Shown here in pieces: positions 15,370-21,734 of a DNA stretch of 24,442 nucleotides (position 1 is its first letter; every line of letters starts with the position of its first letter). Source of the stretch: an uncultured Bacilli bacterium (GTDB lineage: Bacteria; Bacillota_I; Bacilli_A; RF39; UBA660); assembly GCA_934086775.1 (NCBI GenBank), contig CAKOIJ010000014.1, forward strand, positions 1-24,442. Reading direction: 5' to 3'. The notes beneath the pieces are model-generated. The model was not told the DNA's origin, ran no database searches, and was given only the letters and a program-made list of their open reading frames with translations. Position numbers and translations under genes: made by a program.

Positions 15370-15552
15370 ATGAATAATAGAGAAATTGATAAGAATATTA
15401 GTGTATTAGTTAGAGAGAAAAAACTACTTAATTTGAGTTTAAAAAGGACTAGTAATCCTGAAGAGATAAAAGGTATTAAGAAAAGAATTATAGAAATTAA
15501 TGGCTTGATTAATATAGAAAAATCTAAATATGAAGTTAAAGCTAATAATTAA
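15370..15552 (+). CDS. Small charged helical protein, unknown
   Basis: 60 residues from ATG 15370 (GGGTGG at 15360-15365 before it; the in-frame TTG at 15358 has no ribosome site). The composition is rich in Lys, Glu, Ile and Leu with heptad-like spacing (REIDKNISVLVREKKLL ... EIKGIKKRIIEINGL), so a short helical hairpin or coiled coil is likely. No membrane segment or signal peptide. I do not recognise a family. It has its own promoter and a structured leader, which supports a real gene rather than a chance ORF. Confidence 0.6.
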   Translation: MNNREIDKNISVLVREKKLLNLSLKRTSNPEEIKGIKKRIIEINGLINIEKSKYEVKANN

Positions 15553-15577
15553 ATGTAATTAAAAAAGTACAAATGTG

Positions 15578-15606
15578 TTGACAATTTGTATTTAATATGG
15601 TATAAT
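15578..15606 (+). promoter_or_regulatory. Perfect consensus promoter with overlapping inverted repeat
   Basis: -35 TTGACA (15578-15583), 17-base spacer, -10 TATAAT (15601-15606), with TGG before the -10. A 7-base inverted repeat TACAAAT (15568-15574) / ATTTGTA (15584-15590) brackets the -35 box. A repressor bound there would block polymerase, so this looks like a strong but switchable promoter. Confidence 0.85.
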
Positions 15607-15633
15607 TTTATCAGTAATGGGGGTTAGATATTT

Positions 15634-16056
15634 ATGAAAGGTAGATATTTATTAGATTATTTAGATGAAAATAATTTTAAAAAATTAGAAAGAAGTCTTA
15701 AAAAGTATAATATGATGGCTTATAAGAAACTTATGTTTGATTTTTATCCAAGCTTAAGAAAAGGTGAATTTTTAGGTGAACTCGTTAGTATAAATAAACA
15801 TGAACAAACAGAAAGTTACGAACTTCAACTTCCTACAGATAGTTTATTTGTAAAGGTTTATGGTAAAGTTAAATTAAGCTATACTGTTTATAAAGATCAA
15901 AATACTGTTATGTTAACTGGTCTTGAACCTAAAGATATTTTAATGGATGGTCATAAGTCAGAGTTAACTGCTTATAAAGGTATTATGATATCTAAAGCAA
16001 ATGCTCAGAAAGAAATGTTTAAGATTGATTTATTATGTAGATTAGAAGATAAATAA
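15634..16056 (+). CDS. Conserved-looking hypothetical protein of 140 residues
   Basis: 140 residues, soluble, no signal peptide or membrane segment. An N-terminal helical part (1-45, rich in Lys, Leu and Tyr) is followed by a mostly beta domain (about 46-140) with alternating patterns such as LFVKVYGKVKLSYTVY and MLTGLEP. I do not recognise a family. The gene sits alone between the strongest promoter in the window and a strong terminator, so it is probably made at high level or sharply regulated. A run GGGGG about 14 bases before the ATG is the only candidate ribosome site. The operator-like repeat over its -35 suggests repression under some condition. Confidence 0.75.
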   Translation: MKGRYLLDYLDENNFKKLERSLKKYNMMAYKKLMFDFYPSLRKGEFLGELVSINKHEQTESYELQLPTDSLFVKVYGKVKLSYTVYKDQNTVMLTGLEPKDILMDGHKSELTAYKGIMISKANAQKEMFKIDLLCRLEDK

Positions 16057-16079
16057 TTTTGTTTATCTTCTTTCTTTTT
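16045..16079 (+). terminator. Terminator after the 140-residue gene
   Basis: Perfect nine-base stem GAAGATAAA (16045-16053) / TTTATCTTC (16062-16070), eight-base loop, then TTTCTTTTT. Confidence 0.9.
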
Positions 16080-16137
16080 GAATTTATTTATCTTAGCTCA
16101 GCTTTTATGAAAAGTTTCCTAGTATAATAACCGGGCG

Positions 16138-16162
16138 TAAAAAAAGCCCTTTAAGGGCTTTT
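16138..16162 (-). terminator. Terminator of the tRNA operon
   Basis: Nine-base stem AAAAGCCCT (16142-16150) / AGGGCTTTT (16154-16162) with a three-base loop. On the minus strand it is followed by a run of T, just past the tRNA-Leu 3' end. T residues follow on the plus strand too, so it may work both ways. Confidence 0.85.
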
Positions 16163-16173
16163 GGTTCACTACT

Positions 16174-16258
16174 TGGTGCACGCGAAGGGACTTGAACCCC
16201 CATGGATTTCTCCGCTAGATCCTAAGTCTAGTGCGTCTGCCAATTTCGCCACGCGTGC
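16174..16258 (-). tRNA. tRNA-Leu (anticodon UAG)
   Basis: 85 bases with encoded CCA (16176-16174). Acceptor stem GCACGCG pairs with CGCGTGC, the anticodon stem CTAGA/TCTAG encloses loop CTTAGGA with anticodon TAG, a long variable arm follows (class II), and the T arm has GGTTCAAGTCC. It reads CUA/CUN codons. Confidence 0.95.
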
Positions 16259-16264
16259 ATTAAG

Positions 16265-16341
16265 TGGTGGACCCTGTAGGACTCGAACCTACGACCGCCC
16301 GGTTATGAGCCGGATGCTCTAACCAACTGAGCTAAGGGTCC
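16265..16341 (-). tRNA. tRNA with CAU anticodon, probably tRNA-Ile2 (lysidine-modified)
   Basis: 77 bases with encoded CCA. Acceptor GGACCCT pairs with AGGGTCC, D arm AGCTCAGTTGGTTAGAGC, anticodon loop CTCATAA, T arm GGTTCGAGTCC. CAU is shared by initiator Met, elongator Met and Ile2. The first base pair G-C excludes the initiator, and consecutive C4-G69 and C5-G68 pairs match the known TilS recognition features of Ile2, so the AUA-reading tRNA-Ile2 is favoured over elongator Met. Six bases separate it from tRNA-Leu; both share one transcript. Confidence 0.92.
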
Positions 16342-16353
16342 ATCGACTTCTTA

Positions 16354-16382
16354 ATAATACAATAAATAAATTCAAAAATCAA
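16354..16382 (-). promoter_or_regulatory. Promoter of the tRNA pair
   Basis: On the minus strand -35 TTGATT (16382-16377), 17-base spacer, -10 TATTAT (16359-16354), 12 bases before the tRNA-Ile 5' end. Confidence 0.65.
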
Positions 16383-16446
16383 GTCTTTTTATTAAATTTT
16401 ATAATTTATTTTTACAAATTGTATTTTTTTATTAAACTCCTTTATG

Positions 16447-16480
16447 TTTATTAATAAAAACACTAGATTTTATTAATAAA
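16447..16480. repeat. Two copies of a 12-bp perfect palindrome, candidate operators
   Basis: TTTATTAATAAA occurs at 16447-16458 and 16469-16480, start to start 22 bases (two helical turns), in the otherwise gene-free 200 bases between the tRNA promoter and the endonuclease gene. The pair could be a repressor site, but AT-richness makes such palindromes cheaper by chance. A GC-rich palindrome CCCAGCTGGG follows at about 16502-16511. Confidence 0.35.
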
Positions 16481-16544
16481 AGATGTTACTATATGTATTA
16501 CCCAGCTGGGGGCTACACTGTTTGTCATAAAATGATAATTTTTT

Positions 16545-17300
16545 ATGAAAAAAGAAAACAATGAATTATTACATAAGTTTTTAAAAATTGCTAGAAAAGG
16601 TTATGTTAAAGGAGTTAACAATAACACTAATTCAATTGGTTTAACATTTGAAAATTTAATTGGGAAAACAGCTGATAGCAAGTTTCTTCCTGATTATAAA
16701 GATGTTGAAATTAAATGTACTAGTAGATTTAGCAGATATCCTATCAGTTTATTTTCATATGCTTTTGATGGAAAAAATGAATATGAAATGAATAGTCTTC
16801 TATTAAAATATGGAAAAAAAGATGTGGATTTTGCAGATAGATATCAACTTCAAGGTGTACTTTATTGTAAGAAAATGACTAAAATCAATGATAATTATTT
16901 TAAACTTGACGTCAAAACTGGAGAAAATAAAATATATTTGTCGGTCTATGATTTAGAAAAAAATCTTATTGAAAGTGAAGCCTATATTGACATAGACAAT
17001 TTAAAAGAAAGAATAAAAGTAAAATTATCTAATCTTTGTATTGTCCATGCTAGCAAAAAGAAAATTGATAATGATTTATATTTTAGGTACTATAAAATAG
17101 CATTCTATAATCTCATAAGTTTTGATACATTTATTGATTTGATTAAAAATGATAAATTAAACATATTTATATGTGGAAGAGTATGAAGAAGTGGAACAGA
17201 AATAGGAATGCAAAAAAACAAAAATATTGTTTTTAAAATACCAAAAGATAATATATCATTATTATTTGAAAAAACTTACGAGTATAATTTCACAAACTAA
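16545..17300 (+). pseudogene. MvaI/BcnI-like type II restriction endonuclease, interrupted by in-frame TGA
   Basis: The frame from ATG 16545 stops at TGA 17184-17186 after 213 residues, then continues open in the same frame to TAA 17298-17300, giving 251 codons. That is close to the length of MvaI and BcnI (about 240). Core residues: IGLTFENLIG with E36, then D50-x4-E55-x-K57 (PDYKDVEIKCTSR), the PD-(D/E)xK nuclease centre in the MvaI arrangement, followed by PISLFSY. After the stop the frame reads RSGTEIG ... NIVFKI ... LLFE, which resembles the C-terminal FRI...LF part of this family. No methyltransferase partner is visible. The simplest reading is a TGG-to-TGA or similar nonsense mutation in an orphan nuclease. 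No clear ribosome site; the start codon sits in a CATAAAA/TTTTATG hairpin. Confidence 0.7.
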
Positions 17301-17328
17301 TGAAGCCTTTTAAGGCTTTTTTAGTTTG
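17293..17328 (+). terminator. Terminator after the endonuclease gene
   Basis: Outer stem CAAACTAA (17293-17300) / TTAGTTTG (17321-17328) and inner stem AAGCCT / AGGCTT with T run. The outer stem overlaps the second, read-through stop codon TAA 17298-17300, not the TGA. That fits the longer frame being the original gene. Confidence 0.8.
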
Positions 17329-17354
17329 ACAAAGAATTAGCCATGTTGTAAAAT
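17326..17354 (+). promoter_or_regulatory. Promoter of the lipoprotein-mscL operon
   Basis: -35 TTGACA (17326-17331), 17-base spacer, -10 TAAAAT (17349-17354). The -35 overlaps the end of the preceding terminator stem. Confidence 0.8.
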
Positions 17355-17383
17355 CTAATTAGAGGTAAAGAGGAGATGAAAAA

Positions 17384-17857
17384 ATGAAAAAAACATTTAT
17401 TGTACTTTTGTCTTTAATACTATTAGTTGGATGTGAGAAAACATCTGTTAAAGAAAAAGAAAATAAAAATGAAACTAACAAAATTACTATAGTTGACAAA
17501 AAAGATTATACAAATCCTTTAATATGTAAAAAGATAATAGAAGGTGAATATAACACTATTAGTGACTATATTGTTTATGACTTTGATGATGAAGGAAGTA
17601 AAGTAAAAGGCTATACAGAAATTCGTTTATATAGTTATAAAGAAAACCAAACTACTGAAAATAAAGAAAGATATGAAAAATGGTATGATTGTTCTAATCA
17701 CCCAAAAATTGGACTAAAAGAATGTAATTCATCTTGGATTAATGATAAAGAATATAAAGTAGTTAAGACATTTAATAATGAAAAGATAGAAAATCTATTA
17801 GGCTATAATATGAATGAATTAAAAAACGATGTAAAAGAAGGATATGTGTGTGAATAA
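17384..17857 (+). CDS. Small lipoprotein of unknown function
   Basis: 157 residues. The N-terminus is a lipoprotein signal: MKKTFIVLLSLILLVGC with the lipobox LVGC and lipidated C17, so it should be anchored on the outer face of the membrane. A Lys/Glu/Asn linker follows to about residue 40. The remaining domain has four further cysteines (LICKK, WYDCS, KECNS, YVCE), enough for two disulfides, and many Tyr residues. I do not recognise a family; a YehR-like (DUF1307) fold is only a guess. AGGAG (17371-17375) sets the start. Its stop overlaps the mscL start by one base (TAATG), so the two are coupled. Confidence 0.8.
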   Translation: MKKTFIVLLSLILLVGCEKTSVKEKENKNETNKITIVDKKDYTNPLICKKIIEGEYNTISDYIVYDFDDEGSKVKGYTEIRLYSYKENQTTENKERYEKWYDCSNHPKIGLKECNSSWINDKEYKVVKTFNNEKIENLLGYNMNELKNDVKEGYVCE

Positions 17858-18264
17858 TGAAGAAGTTTATAAAAGAATTTAAAGAATTTATTAGTAAAGG
17901 TAATGTAATTGATATGGCTGTCGGTGTTATCATAGGGTCAGCTTTTTCAAAAATAGTTTCAAGTGTTGTAAACGATTTAATGATGCCAATAATTGGTATT
18001 TTAATAGGTGGGCATGATTTTTCTTCACTTAAAATTACTTTTAAGAATGCAGAGATTAAATATGGAGTATTAATTCAAAATATAGTTGACTTTTTAATAA
18101 TTGCATTTTGTATATTTATTTGCATAAAATTAATTAATAGGTTTAAGAAAAAAGAAGAAAAAGTAAAAGAAGAAAAAGTAAAAAGCGAAGAATTACTAGT
18201 GCTAGAAGAAATTAGAGATTTATTAAAAAAAGAAAAGAAAACTAAAAAACCTAGAGTAAAATAG
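17857..18264 (+). CDS. mscL: Large-conductance mechanosensitive channel MscL
   Basis: 135 residues, normal length. MscL opens under membrane tension and releases solutes on osmotic downshock. The family N-terminus is clear: an amphipathic helix, then GNVIDMAVGVIIGSAFSKIVSS (first membrane helix with the Gly/Ala gate face), VNDLMMPIIG, a short outer loop, a second membrane helix (about 70-92), and a charged C-terminal bundle rich in Lys/Glu with the LEEIRDLL helix. Translationally coupled to the lipoprotein upstream; whether they work together is not known. Confidence 0.95.
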   Translation: MKKFIKEFKEFISKGNVIDMAVGVIIGSAFSKIVSSVVNDLMMPIIGILIGGHDFSSLKITFKNAEIKYGVLIQNIVDFLIIAFCIFICIKLINRFKKKEEKVKEEKVKSEELLVLEEIRDLLKKEKKTKKPRVK

Positions 18265-18273
18265 GTTTTTTTA
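18244..18273 (+). terminator. Terminator after mscL
   Basis: Stem AAAAAACCTA (18244-18253) / TAGGTTTTTT (18262-18271), eight-base loop, ending in a T run; overlaps the mscL stop. Confidence 0.85.
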
Positions 18274-18285
18274 TTAAGGGGTTTT

Positions 18286-19446
18286 ATGAAAAATAGGATT
18301 AAGTTCATTTTTTTGATTTTTATTATTTTCTTAATAATTTTATTATATTATAAAATTAATTTAAATAAAATTGATTTGAATAATTATAAGATAAAAACTT
18401 TTAATAATAAGGAATATCCTTACTTTAACTATAAAATTCTTGATAATATAATAAAGGATTACATTGTTTCTTTAAACTCAGGAGCAACTTTAGAATATAA
18501 AGTTAATAATAGTAATAATGTTTTAAATATATTTTTTAAATTAACTGAAAAAGAAAAAATATATTACAAGAATTTTAATGTAGATATTAAATCACTTGAA
18601 ATAATAAGCAATAATACAATAATTGATTTAAATATAGTAGGAAGTGTTATACTTGAAAAGTTTCAAAATAAATATTCTAAAAAAATATATGAAATTATTA
18701 AGAATAACAACTACAAAAATATGAGTTTAGAAATAAATGGAGATAATATTAATATATATTTTGATAATTATATTTTTAGAGATATTCCATATGAGGTTTA
18801 CATTACTCTTAAAGGTAAAAACCATAAAGAATTAGTTAATGTTAAATATGATAAAGTAGTAGCTTTTACTTTTGATGATGGTCCTGGTAAGTTTACATTA
18901 AATATAGTTGATGCTCTTATAGAAAACGATGCCAAAGCAACCTTTTTTGAACTTGGAAACAGAATGAAGTATAGTCAAGACATTACAAAAGAACTAGTTA
19001 GTAAAGGCATGGAAGTGGGGTCTCATACGTATAGTCACAAGAATTTGAATAATTTATCAAGGAAGGATATATTAAGTGAAATTAATTCAACAAACATTAT
19101 TTATAATGAAATAACCGGATTAAATATTAGATTCATAAGACCGCCATATGGAAATTTAAATGAGGAAGTGAAAAAAGATATAACCACTCCAATAATCCTT
19201 TGGAGTTTAGATACCAAAGACTGGCTTTATAAAGATGATGAAAAGATATATTCATATATAATAAACAATATTAAAGATGGGGATATAGTTCTTATGCACG
19301 ATATACATGAGACCACTCTTGAAGCAGTTAAAAGAGTATTGCCTGTTTTAAGTAAGATGGGGTATAAAGTTACAACAGTTGGCGAACTTGCTTCTTTAAA
19401 AGGTTATACTTTGGAAAATGAAAAAGTTTATACTTCTTTTAAGTAA
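18286..19446 (+). CDS. Membrane-anchored NodB-type polysaccharide deacetylase
   Basis: 386 residues. One N-terminal membrane segment (about 5-23), an Asn/Lys-rich domain of about 170 residues of the kind found before the catalytic domain in PgdA-like enzymes, then a NodB domain (about 190-375). The zinc triad is D198 (TFDDGP), H247 and H251 (HTYSH). RPPYG, WSLDTKDW and VLMHDIH motifs are also intact. Such enzymes remove acetyl groups from N-acetylglucosamine in peptidoglycan or surface polymers, protecting against lysozyme. Which polymer is used here cannot be said. AAGGGG sits four bases before the ATG. It lies 21 bases after mscL but beyond a terminator. Confidence 0.9.
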   Translation: MKNRIKFIFLIFIIFLIILLYYKINLNKIDLNNYKIKTFNNKEYPYFNYKILDNIIKDYIVSLNSGATLEYKVNNSNNVLNIFFKLTEKEKIYYKNFNVDIKSLEIISNNTIIDLNIVGSVILEKFQNKYSKKIYEIIKNNNYKNMSLEINGDNINIYFDNYIFRDIPYEVYITLKGKNHKELVNVKYDKVVAFTFDDGPGKFTLNIVDALIENDAKATFFELGNRMKYSQDITKELVSKGMEVGSHTYSHKNLNNLSRKDILSEINSTNIIYNEITGLNIRFIRPPYGNLNEEVKKDITTPIILWSLDTKDWLYKDDEKIYSYIINNIKDGDIVLMHDIHETTLEAVKRVLPVLSKMGYKVTTVGELASLKGYTLENEKVYTSFK

Positions 19447-19462
19447 TGTTATAGAATTAACT

Positions 19463-19490
19463 TTGAAATAAGTTATTTATGTGTTATAAT
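19463..19490 (+). promoter_or_regulatory. Promoter of the phosphatidyltransferase gene, giving a leaderless start
   Basis: -35 TTGAAA (19463-19468), 16-base spacer, -10 TATAAT (19485-19490) preceded by TGT. The expected first transcribed base is about 19496-19498, which is the ATG itself. Confidence 0.75.
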
Positions 19491-19496
19491 TTAAAC

Positions 19497-20195
19497 ATGA
19501 GGAAGTATTATTATATAAAATTTATTATAGTTAATTTAATTACACTTTTAAGACTTATTGCTTCAATATTAATGCCAATAGTTTATTTTAAAAGTGGTAT
19601 TAATTCCTTTTGTTATTTTATACCCTTTTTATTTTTAACTGATTTAATAGATGGAAAACTTTCGAGAAAACTAAAAGTAGAAACTTTTTTTGGTTCAATA
19701 CTTGATGCTGTAAGTGATAAATTATTTGCTTTTGTTTTACTTGGTATTTTAACATATTACTATCCATTTATGATTGTTGTTATTATGCTTGAATTTATTA
19801 TATTTATGCTAAATACTCTTGCATTTACAGATAACAAAAATATTCAAACTAGTAAAATAGGTAAAGTTAAAACTACAATACTTGATATTAGCATTGTTTT
19901 AATGTATTTATATTTATGTTTACCTCTTTATGAAAAGTATTTGGGTATTAATTTAAAAGAAATTCTTCAGAACATAAAAGTGCCTTTTAATTACATCTTA
20001 ATAGGGATAATGATAGGTATGGAAACTCTTACATTAGCTGACTATAAAAAGAAAAGTATTAAACAAGTTAATTATGAAAGGATAGAATTTAAAGAATTAA
20101 AATCTTTTAAAGAAATAATAAAATTACTAGTAGATAGAGATTTTTATATAAAAAATAAAAATAAAAAATTAAAAGAACTTTTATACAAAAATTAA
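19497..20195 (+). CDS. CDP-alcohol phosphatidyltransferase (PgsA/Cls-like)
   Basis: 232 residues, mainly membrane helices. The family signature D-G-x2-(A)-R-x8-G-x3-D-x3-D is present as D52-G-K-L-S-R57, G66, D70, D74, with Ser in place of the usual Ala. Such enzymes join a CDP-lipid with an alcohol; PgsA makes phosphatidylglycerol phosphate, and other members make cardiolipin or phosphatidylinositol. The upstream ATG at 19479 is in frame but lies across the -10 box, so the start is taken at 19497. No Shine-Dalgarno precedes it. The basic C-terminal tail (KKK/NKNKKLKEL) is cytoplasmic. Phosphatidylglycerol would feed the LtaS-like enzyme, but substrate is inferred. Confidence 0.85.
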   Translation: MRKYYYIKFIIVNLITLLRLIASILMPIVYFKSGINSFCYFIPFLFLTDLIDGKLSRKLKVETFFGSILDAVSDKLFAFVLLGILTYYYPFMIVVIMLEFIIFMLNTLAFTDNKNIQTSKIGKVKTTILDISIVLMYLYLCLPLYEKYLGINLKEILQNIKVPFNYILIGIMIGMETLTLADYKKKSIKQVNYERIEFKELKSFKEIIKLLVDRDFYIKNKNKKLKELLYKN

Positions 20196-21607
20196 TTTTG
20201 TTTTAAAGTTCTTTTTTTAATTTCTAATTCGTAATCAGTTTCAAGTATATCTTCTGTTAGTATTATTTTTCTTAAATTTCCAGTCATAATAGGTAAGAGA
20301 AGTTTATTTTTGACATTATTAATTACTCTGTTAATTCCTCTAGCACCAATATTTTCTTTTAATGCTTTAGAAGATACTTCTTTAATAAAATCCTCAGTAT
20401 AGGTAATTTCAACATCATAAAGTTTACCAATTAATATGAGTTCCTTAAGTGGACTTATTTTACTATTAATTAGAATATTTTCTATATCTTCTTCTTTTAA
20501 ATCTTTGGTTCTGGCTATAACATTAATTCTTCCCATAAATTCTCTTAACATTCCTGCCTTTACATAATCGGTAGTACTTTCTATAGTGCTCTTTTCAGAG
20601 TTAAAACCAATTGATTTATTTTTCTTTTCTTTCATATTAGTAAAAGCGCCCATAAATATAAATGTTAATTTAGAAGTGTCAAACATATATGTATTTTTAT
20701 TTAAATTTATTTCTACTGTAGTACCACTTAAATATGATAAAAGTTCTTGTTGAATACCTCTTCTTATTTCAAGAGAAGTATCTCCAAGTTTATCTATTTC
20801 ATCTAAACAAACAATACCAGTTCTAGCTTTTAACATATCACCATTTGTACTTCTTAATAAGTCACTTAAAATACTCTTTAAGTCATCTCCAACATATCCT
20901 ACTGTACTGTAATTGGTAGAATTTCTAATTACGGCAGGAACATTAAGTAATTTAGCAAGTTCGGTTACTAGGAGTGTTTTACCTGTACCTGTTGAACCAT
21001 CAATTAAGATGACATTCTTTTGTATATTTAGGTTTTCTTTAATTGTCTTTAAATTTATTAATGTATTTGTAACTACACTTTCAATAGCTTCATCTTGTCC
21101 TTTTATTATTTCTTTTAATTTATCGATTATATTAAGTACATTTTCTTCTTCTATTTCTATTTTTTCTTTAAATTGTTCACATTCTTTAAGAGCTTTATTG
21201 ATTAAATCAGCAAAATATTCTTTAACAATTATTTCAATTTCTCTATTTAAAATGGGATAAACATTACTTAGATATATATTTCCTCTTGAAAGATTAGCTA
21301 AAAGAGGTTTAGCACTATAACTATAGCAAATATCTACTAAATCATTTAAATCTTCATCAGTAAGATCTAAACTTTTTAATTTTTTATTAGTAGTAAAAGC
21401 ATATTCTTTTGTAACAGGAGGTAACTCACATATTTCAAGAGGCAAGACATCTTCTTTAATTTCTCCTAATGATTTTCCTTTAAACATGCCATTTAAAATT
21501 AAATTATCTTTAGTAAAGAAAATATTATCTATATCATAAGCAATTATGTTTTTATCTTTACTCATAGTTTTATTTTTAAATATAATACCAAATCTAAAAT
21601 CACTCAT
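20192..21607 (-). CDS. ClpX-like AAA+ ATPase without the ClpX zinc domain
   Basis: 471 residues from ATG 21607, preceded by GGAGTG; the GTG at 21616 overlaps that ribosome site. The C-terminal two thirds is a Clp/Hsp100 clade AAA+ module: Walker A GSTGTGKT (204-211), pore-side GYVGDDLKSI, Walker B VCLDEIDK (D269-E270), and a small domain with ENIGARGINR (sensor 2 region). Sequence similarity is closest in style to ClpX. The N-terminal 170 residues lack the Cys4 zinc finger of ClpX and carry a different, acidic helical domain with few Gly, plus a coiled stretch near 145-175. It may be an unfoldase with its own adaptor or substrate, or a chaperone without peptidase. Its stop overlaps the end of the convergent gene. 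Confidence 0.85.
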   Translation of the reverse strand: MSDFRFGIIFKNKTMSKDKNIIAYDIDNIFFTKDNLILNGMFKGKSLGEIKEDVLPLEICELPPVTKEYAFTTNKKLKSLDLTDEDLNDLVDICYSYSAKPLLANLSRGNIYLSNVYPILNREIEIIVKEYFADLINKALKECEQFKEKIEIEEENVLNIIDKLKEIIKGQDEAIESVVTNTLINLKTIKENLNIQKNVILIDGSTGTGKTLLVTELAKLLNVPAVIRNSTNYSTVGYVGDDLKSILSDLLRSTNGDMLKARTGIVCLDEIDKLGDTSLEIRRGIQQELLSYLSGTTVEINLNKNTYMFDTSKLTFIFMGAFTNMKEKKNKSIGFNSEKSTIESTTDYVKAGMLREFMGRINVIARTKDLKEEDIENILINSKISPLKELILIGKLYDVEITYTEDFIKEVSSKALKENIGARGINRVINNVKNKLLLPIMTGNLRKIILTEDILETDYELEIKKRTLKQN

Positions 21608-21633
21608 TAATATCACTCCATTAATAGTTTTTT

Positions 21634-21662
21634 ATTCTATCATAATGGTGTTGTAAAATCAA
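21634..21662 (-). promoter_or_regulatory. Promoter of the ClpX-like gene
   Basis: On the minus strand -35 TTGATT (21662-21657), 17-base spacer, -10 TAGAAT (21639-21634) with an extended TGA. Confidence 0.75.
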
Positions 21663-21693
21663 TCAAAAAAGTCTTTTAATTGAATGAAAGATA

Positions 21694-21702
21694 TGTTATA
21701 CT
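21694..21702 (+). promoter_or_regulatory. Promoter of the pilC-pilD operon
   Basis: -10 TATACT (21697-21702) preceded by TGT (extended -10); the -35 is weak (TTTTAA at about 17 bases). Divergent from the ClpX-like promoter. It supports the downstream GTG start at 21735 with AGGAGG 21722-21727. Confidence 0.55.
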
Positions 21703-21734
21703 TAATAATAGGAATAATAAGAGGAGGAATAGAA

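Noticed and set aside
16265..16341. Elongator tRNA-Met for the CAU tRNA
   Set aside because: The C4-G69 and C5-G68 pairs match Ile2 recognition by TilS; not fully excluded without comparison to the other CAU tRNAs of the genome.
16502..16511. CCCAGCTGGG as a terminator hairpin
   Set aside because: A perfect palindrome has no loop, and no T run follows; it is better seen as a DNA site, if anything.
17184..17186. TGA read as tryptophan (genetic code 4)
   Set aside because: All long genes here run uninterrupted with TGG for Trp, and pilD ends in TGA. An AT-rich code-4 genome would show many genes broken at TGA under the standard code; only one is.
18075..18308. 77-codon minus-strand ORF opposite mscL
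   Set aside because: Antisense to the Lys/Glu tail of MscL, which gives Phe/Ser runs; no start signals.
20913..21260. 115-codon plus-strand ORF opposite the ClpX-like gene
   Set aside because: Antisense to an intact AAA+ core including Walker A; composition (Ser/Ile/Phe) is what the complement of coding sequence gives, and no promoter or ribosome site is visible.
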